Source: Altererythrobacter sp. XM-24bin4 (lineage in GTDB: Bacteria; Pseudomonadota; Alphaproteobacteria; Sphingomonadales; Sphingomonadaceae). From it: DNA of 64,000 nt. Each line of letters opens with the position of its first letter. Within the stretch, counting starts at the first letter, position 1. Made by a program: the position numbers and the translations under genes. The notes beneath the pieces were generated by a model, which did no database searches, was not told the origin of the DNA, and saw nothing but the letters and a program-made list of their open reading frames with translations. Of this stretch, positions 51,563-60,988 are shown piece after piece. The stretch spans positions 1,487,387 through 1,551,386 of the forward strand of contig QCWG01000001.1 of assembly GCA_003149575.1 (NCBI GenBank). The letters run 5' to 3'.

Positions 51563-54067
51563 ATGAACAAAGCAATCACCTTCGACCTCGATTACATCCG
51601 CGCGCGTTTGCAAGGCGATAGCTTGGCCTCGCTCGCGTGGTTTAGGGAAAACTGGCGTCAGCAGCGCCTGTTTCGCTGGGGTGCGGCGGCCTTGGGTGCG
51701 TTCGTCCTGCTGCTGATTGCATCATGGTTCTTGCTAGCACGCGGATTACCCGATGCAGAAGGGCTGGTTGACTATGAGACACCCCTGCCGACGGTTGTTC
51801 GCGGAATCGATGGTGAGATTGTCCATTCCTATGCCCGAGAACGGCGCGTACAGCTGCAATATGCGGATTTCCCTGAGCAATTGATCGAGGCTTATCTCGC
51901 TGCAGAGGACAAGACATTTTTCACTCACGGCGGGGTGGACCTGACCGGCACGGCAGGTGCGGTTGTCGACTATGTCAGCAAGTTGAGCTCGGGCGAGCGC
52001 GCGGTTGGAGGCTCTACCATCACTCAACAGGTCGCAAAGAACCTGCTGCTTGGCGACGAGTATTCCGTTACTCGCAAGCTCAAAGAGATGATCCTGGCGA
52101 CACGAATCGAGAGCGTGCTCACCAAACAGGAAATTCTCGAACTCTATCTCAATGAAATCCCGCTGGGCCGCCGCAGTTTCGGAGTACAGGCCGCGGCACA
52201 GGCTTATTTCGATAAAGATGTTGCCGACCTGGAGCTGCACGAGATGGCATTCTTGGCGATCCTGCCAAAGGCGCCAGAGCGATATGGCCGTGCGCGCAAT
52301 GCCGAGCTGGCGATGGATCGCCGCAATTTTGTCCTCAGCCAGATGGAGAATAACGGATTCATCTCTGCTCAAGAAATGCGTGCGGCGCAAGACCAGCCGC
52401 TGGGTCTGGTCACACAGCGAAGCCTACCCTCGGTCGATGCGGGTTATTTCCTGGAGGAAGTGCGACGCCAGTTGCTTGCGGATTTTGGCGAGACAGCGGA
52501 CGACGGCCCGAATAGCGTATACGCCGGTGGTCTTTGGGTGCGCACATCGCTCGACCCTGCGTTGCAGACAGCCGCGCGTGACGCATTGCGCAATGGCCTG
52601 AACAGCTACCATGGCAGTCGTGGCTGGGCCGGCCCAATCGCGACTATCGATGTCAGCCAAGGCAATTGGGCAAGTCAGTTGCAAAGTTCCTTCCTGGGAA
52701 TCCGCTATGAGGATTGGCGCATTGGCGTTGTCACCAAAAGCAGCGGCAGTTCTGCGACAATCGGGTTCGCTAGTGGTGATGAAGCACCGCTCGTCAGCCC
52801 GCCACCTGCTCTGAAAGCGGGTGACGTGGTCGCGGTCCGGCCAACCGGTAGCGGCTTTCGGATTGGCGTGCTGCCAGAGGTATCGGGCGGATTTCTGGCG
52901 CAATCTGTCCAGACGGGACGCATGCTTGCCATGCAAGGCGGGTTTGATTTCCGCCTGAGTGATTTCAACCGCGCGACGCAGGCGGAACGACAACCGGGAT
53001 CAACTATCAAGCCGTTCGTGTACGCAACTGGACTTGATAACGGTATGACCCCCGCCAGCGAAGTTCCGGACCAAACCTTTTGTTACTACCAAGGCTCAAA
53101 TTTGGGCGAGAAATGCTTCCGCAACTTCGGTGGTGAAGGTGGCGGTGTGCACACCATGCGCTGGGGACTGGAGCAATCACGCAATCTGATGACCATCCAT
53201 ATCGCGATGGAAGCGGGCATGGAGCAGGTAAATAATACTTTCGAACGGTTGGGGATCGGATCTTATGAACCCTATCCTGCCTTTGCTCTGGGGGCAGGCG
53301 ACACGACTGTTCAGAAAATGGTCAACGCCTATGCTGCGCTGGCCAATCACGGTCGGCTGAACAAACCGACCGTCATCGACTATGTCCAGAACCGCCGAGG
53401 CGAGGTCATCTGGCGTGCGGACAACCGCCGTTGCGATCGCTGCAATATGTCCGAATGGGACGGGCAGCCCATGCCGCGTTTCGGCTTGAAGGGCGAAGAG
53501 GCAATGGACGCACGTACAGCGTTCCAGACTGTTCATATGCTGGAAGGCGTTGTCACACGCGGCACCGCCACCCGATTGCGCGATCTCGATCTGCCATTGT
53601 TTGGCAAGACCGGCACGACATCCGGCCCGACCAACGCATGGTTTGTTGGTGGCACGCCAGAGATAGTGGCCGGCGTCTATGTGGGTCATGACCAGCCGCG
53701 CAATCTGGGTGGATGGGTTCAGGGTGGCAATACCGCCGCGCCGATCTTCAAGGAATTTGTCCAAAAGACACGTGAGCGATGGAGTGATCAACCTGCTGTG
53801 GCACCGGCAGGCATTCGCATGGTCCGTATCGATCGCAAGAGCGGCAAACGTGTTTTCGATGGCGATCCTTCGGATGACCCGCAAGCAACGGTAATCTGGG
53901 AAGCATTCAAGCCTCACACGGAACCACCGCGCGAAACGCGCCAAGATCAGATCGCAGAGCTGCGCGAGGAATTGCTTGCGCTTATTCGCCGAGGCACGGA
54001 CGCAAACCTCTCTTCAAGCGACGGCCAGCCCAGCGACTTCGTGGAAGAACAAGGTGGAATCTATTGA
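51563..54067 (+). CDS. mrcA: Penicillin-binding protein 1A (bifunctional transglycosylase/transpeptidase)
   Basis: An 834-residue class A PBP. A single membrane helix lies at about residues 40-59. The GT51 domain has the catalytic Glu115 in AAEDKTFF, then GGSTITQQVAKNLLL and the downstream motif RKLKEMILATRIE. The transpeptidase domain has the nucleophile Ser480 in GSTIK, SRN (EQSRNLM) and the KTG motif at Lys682 (FGKTGTTS). Location next to amiC supports a peptidoglycan role. A cysteine-containing CDRC segment near residues 620-625 (NRRCDRCNMSE) is an unusual pair before the KTG motif. Confidence 0.95.
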   Translation: MNKAITFDLDYIRARLQGDSLASLAWFRENWRQQRLFRWGAAALGAFVLLLIASWFLLARGLPDAEGLVDYETPLPTVVRGIDGEIVHSYARERRVQLQYADFPEQLIEAYLAAEDKTFFTHGGVDLTGTAGAVVDYVSKLSSGERAVGGSTITQQVAKNLLLGDEYSVTRKLKEMILATRIESVLTKQEILELYLNEIPLGRRSFGVQAAAQAYFDKDVADLELHEMAFLAILPKAPERYGRARNAELAMDRRNFVLSQMENNGFISAQEMRAAQDQPLGLVTQRSLPSVDAGYFLEEVRRQLLADFGETADDGPNSVYAGGLWVRTSLDPALQTAARDALRNGLNSYHGSRGWAGPIATIDVSQGNWASQLQSSFLGIRYEDWRIGVVTKSSGSSATIGFASGDEAPLVSPPPALKAGDVVAVRPTGSGFRIGVLPEVSGGFLAQSVQTGRMLAMQGGFDFRLSDFNRATQAERQPGSTIKPFVYATGLDNGMTPASEVPDQTFCYYQGSNLGEKCFRNFGGEGGGVHTMRWGLEQSRNLMTIHIAMEAGMEQVNNTFERLGIGSYEPYPAFALGAGDTTVQKMVNAYAALANHGRLNKPTVIDYVQNRRGEVIWRADNRRCDRCNMSEWDGQPMPRFGLKGEEAMDARTAFQTVHMLEGVVTRGTATRLRDLDLPLFGKTGTTSGPTNAWFVGGTPEIVAGVYVGHDQPRNLGGWVQGGNTAAPIFKEFVQKTRERWSDQPAVAPAGIRMVRIDRKSGKRVFDGDPSDDPQATVIWEAFKPHTEPPRETRQDQIAELREELLALIRRGTDANLSSSDGQPSDFVEEQGGIY

Positions 54068-54129
54068 TCTCCGGGATCAAAGGCGCGCTTTGAACGCTTG
54101 GGTGAAGAATAGGGAAACTGGAAACCATT

Positions 54130-54663
54130 ATGCGCAAACTTGTTCTCACCGCTGCCTTGGCACTTGGCCTGGCTGTTCCGGCGTCTGCTGACCTGCCCAC
54201 GGGCGCTCAAGCGCCTCTGTTCACGACACAGGCGGCTTTGGCGGGACAGAAGTATGGCTTCAGCCTGCGCAGCGCTCTCGCGAAGGGGCCAGTGGTCCTT
54301 TATTTTTACCCCAAAGCTTTCACCAAGGGATGCACACTGGAGGCAAATGCCTTTGCTGAGGCCATGCCCGAGTTCAAGGCGCTGGGTGCCACGGTGGTCG
54401 GCCTATCCAATGACGATATCGAAACACTGAAGCGTTTCTCGACTGAGGAATGCCGCGACGCCTTTGCGGTCGGTGTCGCCAGCCGGCGGATCGTCGAAGC
54501 ATACGATGTTGCACTGGTTCGAAATGGTCAGGACACAGGTGTCACTTCGCGCACAAGCTATGTCATCGCGCAAAGCGGCGAGATCGTAATGGTTCACTCG
54601 GACATGGACTACAGCGATCACGTGCGCAAAACCCTTGAAGAGGTGCGGATGCTCGCTAGCTGA
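54130..54663 (+). CDS. Exported peroxiredoxin, AhpC/TSA (PrxQ/BCP-like)
   Basis: A 177-residue peroxiredoxin with a cleavable signal peptide (MRKLVLTAALALGLAVPASA), so periplasmic, unlike the usual cytoplasmic BCP. The peroxidatic Cys68 is in YPKAFTKGCTLEANAF and a second Cys108 in FSTEECRD may be the resolving residue, although it is further away than in typical PrxQ. It follows PBP1A by 62 bases. Confidence 0.88.
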   Translation: MRKLVLTAALALGLAVPASADLPTGAQAPLFTTQAALAGQKYGFSLRSALAKGPVVLYFYPKAFTKGCTLEANAFAEAMPEFKALGATVVGLSNDDIETLKRFSTEECRDAFAVGVASRRIVEAYDVALVRNGQDTGVTSRTSYVIAQSGEIVMVHSDMDYSDHVRKTLEEVRMLAS

Positions 54664-54756
54664 GTGCAAGATAGCCGTGTTCAGCGCGGCTCAATCGCTT
54701 TACAATCACATATGTTGCGCTAATCGCGTGCGCCTAAATTGTGCGAAGGATTTGTT

Positions 54757-55884
54757 ATGCGTGCCGAAGGGCAGGCCAATATTGACCGGATCAAAGCGGC
54801 GCTGGCTCTTGTGCGTCAATCGCTCGACTGGGACGTTGCGTTGCGTCGGCTCGATGAGCTGAACGCGCGCGTGCAGGACCCCACGCTGTGGGACAATCCC
54901 AAGGAAGCGCAGGCGCTCAGCCGCGAGCAAAAGACGCTTGAGACCGCGGTCAATACAGTCAACGAGATTTCCGCCGAGATGGCGGACGCGATCGAATTCA
55001 TCGAGATGGGCGAAGCCGAGGGCGAAGAGGATATCGTCAATGATGGTCTCAAGAGCCTGGAGAAGCTGGCGGATCGGTCCGATGCGGACAAGGTTCAGGC
55101 GCTGTTGTCGGGCGAAGCGGACGGCAATGATACTTATCTCGAGATCCACGCCGGCGCTGGCGGAACAGAGAGCCAGGATTGGGCGGAGATGCTTTTCCGC
55201 ATGTATGGCCGTTGGGCTGAACGGCGCGGTTTCAAGGTAGAAACAGTCGAATATCAGTCTGGCGATCAGGCCGGCATCAAATCGGCAACGCTGCTGTTGA
55301 AGGGCGAAGGCGCCTATGGCTACGCCAAGACTGAAAGCGGTGTGCATCGCCTTGTCCGGATCAGTCCCTATGACAGCGCAGCCAAACGCCATACAAGCTT
55401 CAGCTCTGTCTGGGTCTACCCGGTGATCGATGATGATATCGATATCGAGATCGATCCGTCTGATTTGAAGATCGACACCTATCGTGCGTCGGGCGCAGGC
55501 GGCCAGCACGTCAACACCACAGACAGCGCCGTTCGAATTACGCACCAACCGACCGGGATTGTGGTGGCTAGCCAGAATGATCGCAGCCAGCACAAGAACC
55601 GTGCGACCGCAATGAACATGCTGAAGGCGCGTCTTTTCGAGCGTGAAATGGCAGAGCGCGAAGCAGCGGCAAGCGGCGAATATCAGGAAAAGAGCGATAT
55701 TGGTTGGGGTCACCAGATCCGATCTTACGTTTTGCAACCGTATCAAATGGTGAAGGACCTGCGCACGGGCGTGACTTCAAGTTCGCCTGACAAAGTGCTT
55801 GATGGAGAACTGGATCAGTTCATCTCCGCCGCTTTGGCGCAGCAGGTGACCGGCGAAACTGTTGAAGTGGAAGACGTCGAATAG
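54757..55884 (+). CDS. prfB: Peptide chain release factor 2
   Basis: A 375-residue class I release factor for UGA and UAA. The GGQ catalytic motif is residues 248-250 (SGAGGQHVNTTDSAVR). The codon-recognition tripeptide position is Ser203-Pro-Tyr205 rather than the SPF of E. coli, as in other alphaproteobacteria. The coding frame is continuous: there is no in-frame UGA near codon 26, so the autoregulatory frameshift of many bacteria is absent. An AAGGA box precedes the ATG. The next gene's GTG overlaps the TAG stop by one base. Confidence 0.96.
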   Translation: MRAEGQANIDRIKAALALVRQSLDWDVALRRLDELNARVQDPTLWDNPKEAQALSREQKTLETAVNTVNEISAEMADAIEFIEMGEAEGEEDIVNDGLKSLEKLADRSDADKVQALLSGEADGNDTYLEIHAGAGGTESQDWAEMLFRMYGRWAERRGFKVETVEYQSGDQAGIKSATLLLKGEGAYGYAKTESGVHRLVRISPYDSAAKRHTSFSSVWVYPVIDDDIDIEIDPSDLKIDTYRASGAGGQHVNTTDSAVRITHQPTGIVVASQNDRSQHKNRATAMNMLKARLFEREMAEREAAASGEYQEKSDIGWGHQIRSYVLQPYQMVKDLRTGVTSSSPDKVLDGELDQFISAALAQQVTGETVEVEDVE

Positions 55885-56600
55885 TGTTGAACAGAGCCGT
55901 CCTCTTGCTGGTTTGCGCGCTGACTCTTGCGGGGTGCGACCAAATGAGCGGAGCCGGTGATCGTCCGGACAGCGCGCGTAGATTTCCCGAGGCAGACAGG
56001 CCAGTATCCGGGCTTGGCTCAACAGAATTCTCGAGCGAAGATGCGCGCGACGAGCGCGGTGAAGCGCAAAAGGTGATGGACCTGGCAGAGGTCAGCGTGG
56101 GAATGACTGTTGCCGATATCGGCGCAGGTGAAGGGTATTACACCGTCCGCCTCGCCGAGAAGGTTGGCGAGGATGGCCGCGTCCTTGCACAAGATATCGA
56201 CCGCGATGCTTTGGACCGGCTCGGGGAGCGCGTCGAGCGGGAGCGTATCGACAATGTATCGATCAAGCTGGGGCGCGAGGATGATCCGCAACTGCCACCA
56301 GACAGTTTTGACCGCGTGTTTTTGGTCCATATGTATCACGAGGTGAGCGAACCTTACGCCTTTCTTTGGCGGCTCTGGCCTGCTTTGGCAGAAGGTGGGC
56401 AGGTGATTGTGGTCGACACCGATCGCCCCACCGATCAGCACGGCATTCCGCCTTTGCTTCTGTCTTGCGAGTTTGAAGCGGTCGGTTATCAGCTCGTTGA
56501 GTTTCTGGAGAAGCCTGACATTCGTGGCTACTTTGCGCGATTTGAACGGGCTGACACCCGGCCAGCTGAGGGCAAAATCACCGGCTGCGCGCTCAAGTAA
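55884..56600 (+). CDS. Lipoprotein with class I SAM methyltransferase domain
   Basis: A 238-residue protein with a lipoprotein signal (MLNRAVLLLVCALTLAGC, Cys18 lipidated) followed by a methyltransferase fold: VADIGAGEGYYTVRLAEK as motif I, LAQDIDRDAL as the acidic loop and DRVFLVHMYHEV as motif IV. An exported SAM enzyme is odd because SAM is cytoplasmic; the same combination is common in uncharacterised bacterial proteins. The GTG start overlaps the prfB stop. Confidence 0.82.
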   Translation: MLNRAVLLLVCALTLAGCDQMSGAGDRPDSARRFPEADRPVSGLGSTEFSSEDARDERGEAQKVMDLAEVSVGMTVADIGAGEGYYTVRLAEKVGEDGRVLAQDIDRDALDRLGERVERERIDNVSIKLGREDDPQLPPDSFDRVFLVHMYHEVSEPYAFLWRLWPALAEGGQVIVVDTDRPTDQHGIPPLLLSCEFEAVGYQLVEFLEKPDIRGYFARFERADTRPAEGKITGCALK

Positions 56601-56717
56601 GCTTCGCGCGGCGAGATCAATCACCAATCACGCATCAGCGCGCCCTTTTCCTCTGCAAAGCAGGGTGCTAGGCGCTGCAATCACTCTTGGGGCAACAGGT
56701 GAGGAGTACCGCCGCGG

Positions 56718-57227
56718 ATGACCGATTTTCCAACCAGTTTTGACAAAGAAGATCTGTTGAAATGCTCACGCGGTGAGTTGTTTGGTCCAGGCAATGCACA
56801 ATTGCCGGCCCCACCAATGCTGATGATGGACCGGATCACCCAAATCTCCGGCGAAGGCGGCCTTGATGGCAAAGGTCATGTGGTGGCAGAATTTGATATC
56901 ACACCAGAGCTTTGGTTCTTCGATTGTCACTTTCCCGGAAACCCGATCATGCCAGGCTGTTTGGGGCTGGATGGACTTTGGCAGCTGACAGGCTTCAACC
57001 TTGGATGGCGCGGTTGGAAAGGGCGCGGCTATGCGCTTGGTGTGGGTGAAGTGAAGCTGACCGGCATGGTGCGGCCTGACCGAAAGATGCTCACCTATTA
57101 CGTCGACTTTACCAAGGCTGTTCAAACCCGCCGTTTGACCATGGGGGTCGCTGATGGACGCGTCGAAGCCGATGGTGAGACCATCTATCAAGTAAAAGAT
57201 ATGAAAGTTGCTCTCTCTGAAGCCTGA
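56718..57227 (+). CDS. fabA: 3-hydroxydecanoyl-ACP dehydratase/isomerase
   Basis: A 169-residue hotdog enzyme that dehydrates 3-hydroxydecanoyl-ACP and isomerises the product to the cis-3 form, the entry into unsaturated fatty acids. The active-site pair is His71 ([20 protein letters not shown]) and Asp85 in the same block. A GAGGAG box lies about 11 bases upstream. It leads the fabA-fabB-fabI cluster. Confidence 0.96.
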   Translation: MTDFPTSFDKEDLLKCSRGELFGPGNAQLPAPPMLMMDRITQISGEGGLDGKGHVVAEFDITPELWFFDCHFPGNPIMPGCLGLDGLWQLTGFNLGWRGWKGRGYALGVGEVKLTGMVRPDRKMLTYYVDFTKAVQTRRLTMGVADGRVEADGETIYQVKDMKVALSEA

Positions 57228-57252
57228 TCGGGCCAGAGGCAGAAAGGATCAC

Positions 57253-58482
57253 ATGCGTCGCGTCGTCATAACAGGGCTGGGGATCGTATCCTCGATTGGC
57301 AATAATGCTGCCGAGGTGCTGTCCGCATTGAAGGCGGGCAAATCCGGCATTTCATTTAATGAGGACATGGCCGAGCACGGCTTCCGTTCGCAGGTTGCCG
57401 GGGCGATTGACCTTGATCTGACCGAGCATGTGGACAAGCGCACGCTTCGCTTCATGGGCCCGGGAGCGGCCTATGCACATATCGCCATGGGTCAGGCAAT
57501 TGCCGACGCTGGTCTTGAGGAAAAGGACGTGATCAATCCGATGACCGGCGTGATTGCCGGTTCGGGCGGTCCGTCAACTTCGGCGATGTTCGCGGCGCAT
57601 CAGTCGGTGCTGAGCACCGGAGCGACGAAGCGTATCGGCCCGTTTGCCGTACCGAAAACCATGTCTTCTACGGTCAGCGCCAATCTGGCGACGGCCTATC
57701 AGATCAAGGGCATGAATTTCTCGATTACATCCGCGTGCTCCACGTCGTTGCACTGCATCGGCATGGCTGCGCAGCAGATCGCGCTGGGCCAGCAGGATGT
57801 GATGTTTGGCGGCGGCGGAGAGGAACTGGACTGGACGTTGTCGTGCCTGTTCGATGCGATGGGCGCCATGTCGAGCAAATATAACGACACTCCAGAGCGT
57901 GCTTCGCGTGCCTTTGATGCCGATCGCGATGGTTTTGTGATCGGCGGCGGCGGCGCCATCCTGGTGTTGGAAAGCCTTGAACATGCGCAGGCGCGCGGCG
58001 CGAAAATCTACGCTGAAGTGACCGGTTTCGGCGCTACGTCGGACGGTGCAGACATGGTCGCACCTTCGGGCGAGGGCGGCGAACGCGCGATGCGGGGTGC
58101 GCTCAGAACGCTTAGTGAAGATCGCAAGGTAAGCTACATCAACGCACATGGAACTTCGACGCCGGTTGGCGATGTGGGCGAAATTGAAGCGGTGCGGCGG
58201 GTCTTCGGAGAAGGCTCAACTCCGCCGGTCAGCTCTACCAAATCGATGACGGGCCACAGTCAGGGCGCGACGGGTGCACAAGAAGCGGCCTATTGCCTGC
58301 TCGCACTGGAGAACGACTTCATCATCCCGTCGATCAATGTAGAAACACTCGATCCCGCGCTTAAGCCGGAGGAAATTGCTACTGAACTGGTTGAGAACGC
58401 TGGGCTCGATACGGTGATGACCAATTCATTCGGATTTGGCGGCACGAATGGTTCGATGCTGCTATCGAAGTTCCACGGTTAG
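57253..58482 (+). CDS. fabB: 3-oxoacyl-ACP synthase I
   Basis: A 409-residue condensing enzyme that elongates unsaturated acyl-ACP. Nucleophile Cys162 in [10 protein letters not shown]; the two histidines are in [11 protein letters not shown] and TGHSQGATG. The [10 protein letters not shown]-terminal motif is present. ATG 57253 is preferred over an in-frame start at 57208, because the latter overlaps fabA and the family starts with RRVVITG. Second gene of the fab cluster. Confidence 0.96.
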   Translation: MRRVVITGLGIVSSIGNNAAEVLSALKAGKSGISFNEDMAEHGFRSQVAGAIDLDLTEHVDKRTLRFMGPGAAYAHIAMGQAIADAGLEEKDVINPMTGVIAGSGGPSTSAMFAAHQSVLSTGATKRIGPFAVPKTMSSTVSANLATAYQIKGMNFSITSACSTSLHCIGMAAQQIALGQQDVMFGGGGEELDWTLSCLFDAMGAMSSKYNDTPERASRAFDADRDGFVIGGGGAILVLESLEHAQARGAKIYAEVTGFGATSDGADMVAPSGEGGERAMRGALRTLSEDRKVSYINAHGTSTPVGDVGEIEAVRRVFGEGSTPPVSSTKSMTGHSQGATGAQEAAYCLLALENDFIIPSINVETLDPALKPEEIATELVENAGLDTVMTNSFGFGGTNGSMLLSKFHG

Positions 58483-58526
58483 AATTCTAGCGAGGGTTTT
58501 GGAACCCGAAGGCGGAGGTATTGGAC

Positions 58527-59315
58527 ATGGGTGTGCTTGACGGAAATCGTGGCCTCGTGATGGGCGTCGCCAATGATCGGTCGATCGCATGGGGCATTGC
58601 CAAGGCTTGCGCCGAAGCCGGGGCAGACCTGGCCTTTACTTATCAGGGCGAAGCGTTTGGCAAGCGGTTGGCGCCACTTGCAGAAAGCCTGGGTTCCGAC
58701 ATCATGCTCGACGTTGACGTTACCGACGACGCGTCTCTTGATGCAGCATTCGAGGCGCTGCAAAAGCGCTGGGACCGTCTGGATTTCGTGATCCATGCGA
58801 TCGCCTATTCTGACAAATCTGAATTGACCGGACGCATCCTCGATACCACCCGCGCGAATTTCAAGAACTCGCTCGACATATCTGCTTACAGCTTCATCGA
58901 AGTGGCGCGCCGCGCGCACCCCATGATGGCCGAGCATGGCGGCACCCTGTTGACGCTGAGTTACATGGGATCCAACCGTGTCACACCGAATTACAACGTT
59001 ATGGGTGTTGCCAAGGCAGCGCTGGAAGCGGCAGCGCGTTATTTGGCCAACGATCTTGGCCCAGAGGGCATTCGGGTCAATGTGATCAGCCCTGGGCCCA
59101 TGAAAACATTGGCTGGGTCGGCTATTGGCGGCGCAAGGCGGACATTCAAGCACACCGATGCCAATGCACCGCTACGAAGCAATGCGACGTTGGAAGCGGT
59201 AGGCGGAACAGCTGTTTATCTGTGTTCAGACGCGGGAGCCTGCACAACGGGCGAAAACATCCGGGTCGACGGCGGTTTCCATGTTCTGGGAATGCCGCAA
59301 GCCGAAAATCTTTAG
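58527..59315 (+). CDS. fabI: Enoyl-ACP reductase (NADH)
   Basis: A 262-residue SDR-type enoyl-ACP reductase that completes each cycle of fatty acid elongation. The catalytic Tyr-x6-Lys motif is YNVMGVAK, with the upstream SYMGSNRVTPNY. The divergent glycine motif GVANDRSIAWGIA is typical of FabI. ATG 58527 lies 8 bases after a GGAGG box; a TTG six bases earlier is too close. Third gene of the fabA-fabB-fabI cluster. Confidence 0.95.
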   Translation: MGVLDGNRGLVMGVANDRSIAWGIAKACAEAGADLAFTYQGEAFGKRLAPLAESLGSDIMLDVDVTDDASLDAAFEALQKRWDRLDFVIHAIAYSDKSELTGRILDTTRANFKNSLDISAYSFIEVARRAHPMMAEHGGTLLTLSYMGSNRVTPNYNVMGVAKAALEAAARYLANDLGPEGIRVNVISPGPMKTLAGSAIGGARRTFKHTDANAPLRSNATLEAVGGTAVYLCSDAGACTTGENIRVDGGFHVLGMPQAENL

Positions 59316-59324
59316 GCAATTGGC

Positions 59325-59339
59325 CCCCGCTTTTCGGGG
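59325..59339 (+). terminator. Weak hairpin after fabI
   Basis: CCCCG (59325-59329) and CGGGG (59335-59339) with a T-rich loop form a short stem ten bases after the stop codon. The TTTT run is in the loop, not after the stem, so termination is uncertain. Confidence 0.35.
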
Positions 59340-59418
59340 TTGGCCATTCGATATTGATTTGATGGAAACTCGGGAGCTGGTCGAGATTGATCTCGTTTGA
59401 AGAGATCGCTTTGGCCGC

Positions 59419-59847
59419 TTACCGCCAGAGCTGCATTTCGCGGATGAGGCCCGGCAAGTTCTCGTTTGTATCCGGGCGTGAAATGGTGGGTTCAACCAGC
59501 TTCCATTTGCGGCGCAGGCGGCCACGCTGCCAAAGGTCCGTAATCCACACCTCACCTTCCAGCTTTTCTGTGCCGATGCGTGCTTCGACCGACATGCGCG
59601 CTGCAAAGACCGCCATCTTCTTGTGACGGCGGACGTACAGGTCCTTGAAACGATATGCACACAGCTGAAAACGCGTGGTTGCCGCTTCCAGCCAGCTGGG
59701 CCGGTCCAGAATCGCGGAAGTCAGTGCGCCCAGCAGGAACACAAAATCGCCAGTGGCGAGCGATTTCATGCCATTGCGATCGCGGTTCATCCAGCTGCGC
59801 ATGAATTGGTGTTCGAGCGCTTCAATCTGTGCGGTAAATTCGTCTAT
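59419..59847 (-). pseudogene. SnoaL/DUF4440-like gene with ATA in the start-codon position
   Basis: The frame runs 127 codons from an ATG at 59802 to the stop at 59419, with segments such as LATGDFVFLLGALTSAILDRP, RFQLCAYRFKDLYVRR and VWITDLWQRGRLRRKWKLVE that resemble nuclear-transport-factor-2-like proteins. Fifteen more codons upstream (DEFTAQIEALEHQF) look like the true N-terminus. They are preceded by ATA at 59845-59847, eight bases after an AGGA box, exactly where ATG is expected. No ATG, GTG or TTG lies between that point and an in-frame TAG at 59866-59868. Either the start was lost (ATG to ATA), a very rare ATA start is used, or a shortened protein is made from 59802. Confidence 0.55.
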
Positions 59848-59904
59848 GAGCCGTGTCCTAATTGACTAACACGCCAACGCAAGCACGAAACGCACAAGCG
59901 ACAT

Positions 59905-60918
59905 TTATAAGCCGATTAGCACCTGATCCGGGGGGCGGTGTCCGTCCATCCAGAAGCGGATATTAGCAATGACCTTCTCACCGGAAGCTTCGCGACCTTC
60001 AGCGGTTGCGCTGCCAATATGCGGCAATGTCATAACGTTGGGGATCTTGAGCAAGCGCCGATCAACATTGGGCTCATCGGGGTACACATCGAGTCCTGCC
60101 CCAGCCAGATGCCCGCTTTCCAGTGCTGATATAAGTGCCTCCTGATCGATCAGTTCACCGCGCGCAGTGTTGATGATCGAGGAGCCCGGTTTCATCATCG
60201 CGATGCGCCTGGCATCGATCATACCGCGCGTGTCCTCTGTCATCGGGCAATGCAGGGTCAGGATATCCGCTTCGGCGACCAGTGTATCTATATCCGGCAC
60301 ATAACGTGCGGCCAGCATGCGCTCGACAGCTTCGGGCATGGGTTTGCGATTGTAATAGGCGATTTCCATGCCAAAGGCGCGCGCACGGTGCGCAACTGCC
60401 TGTCCAATCCGGCCCATGCCGATTATCCCAAGCACTTTGCCGCCCAGCTTGCGGCCAAGCATGCCGGATGGCGCCCATCCGGTCCATTTGCCGCTGCGCA
60501 CCAGGCCAACGCCTTCGCGGATTCGCCTTGGGACACCGATTATCCCGGCCATAGCTATATCGGCGGTATCATCCGTGAAAACGCCGGGGGTATTGGTTAC
60601 AATGATCTTGGCCGCCCGAGCGGCCTCAAGGTCAATATGATCCGTGCCCGAACCGAAACTAGCGATCAGCTTCAATTGATCGCCAGCCTGCGCGATCATA
60701 TCGGCATCAATCCGGTCTGTGACTGCTGGCACCAGAACATCCGCTCTTTGCATTGCCGAAATCAGTTGTTCGCGGGTCAAGGGCGTATCGCTACTGTTGA
60801 ACTCGGCTTCAAACAATTCACCCATCCGTGTCTCAACCGAGGGCATCAAATGGCGCGTTACGATCACACGCGGAGTGTGATCGATTGGTTTGATCGGTTT
60901 GCTGGGATCGCTAGGCAT
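59905..60918 (-). CDS. D-isomer 2-hydroxyacid dehydrogenase (glyoxylate/hydroxypyruvate reductase-like)
   Basis: A 337-residue NAD(P)-dependent dehydrogenase. The Rossmann motif is LGIIGMGRIGQAVAHRA (about residues 160-176). The catalytic Arg is in NTARGELIDQEAL, the Glu in the DVYPDEP region and the His in LPHIGSAT. Family members reduce glyoxylate or hydroxypyruvate, or oxidise D-glycerate. It is divergent from an SH3-domain gene whose start is about 70 bases away. Confidence 0.92.
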   Translation of the reverse strand: MPSDPSKPIKPIDHTPRVIVTRHLMPSVETRMGELFEAEFNSSDTPLTREQLISAMQRADVLVPAVTDRIDADMIAQAGDQLKLIASFGSGTDHIDLEAARAAKIIVTNTPGVFTDDTADIAMAGIIGVPRRIREGVGLVRSGKWTGWAPSGMLGRKLGGKVLGIIGMGRIGQAVAHRARAFGMEIAYYNRKPMPEAVERMLAARYVPDIDTLVAEADILTLHCPMTEDTRGMIDARRIAMMKPGSSIINTARGELIDQEALISALESGHLAGAGLDVYPDEPNVDRRLLKIPNVMTLPHIGSATAEGREASGEKVIANIRFWMDGHRPPDQVLIGL

Positions 60919-60988
60919 GTATGCGGCGCTAATCGTAGCAGTGGCAAAGGGTCAAGTGGTGATCCGTTTCATCTTGAAGCGAAGAGCA

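Noticed and set aside
54706..55746. Long minus-strand reading frame (346 codons) opposite prfB
   Set aside because: Mirror of a high-GC coding frame; no protein-like motif, and prfB is certain.
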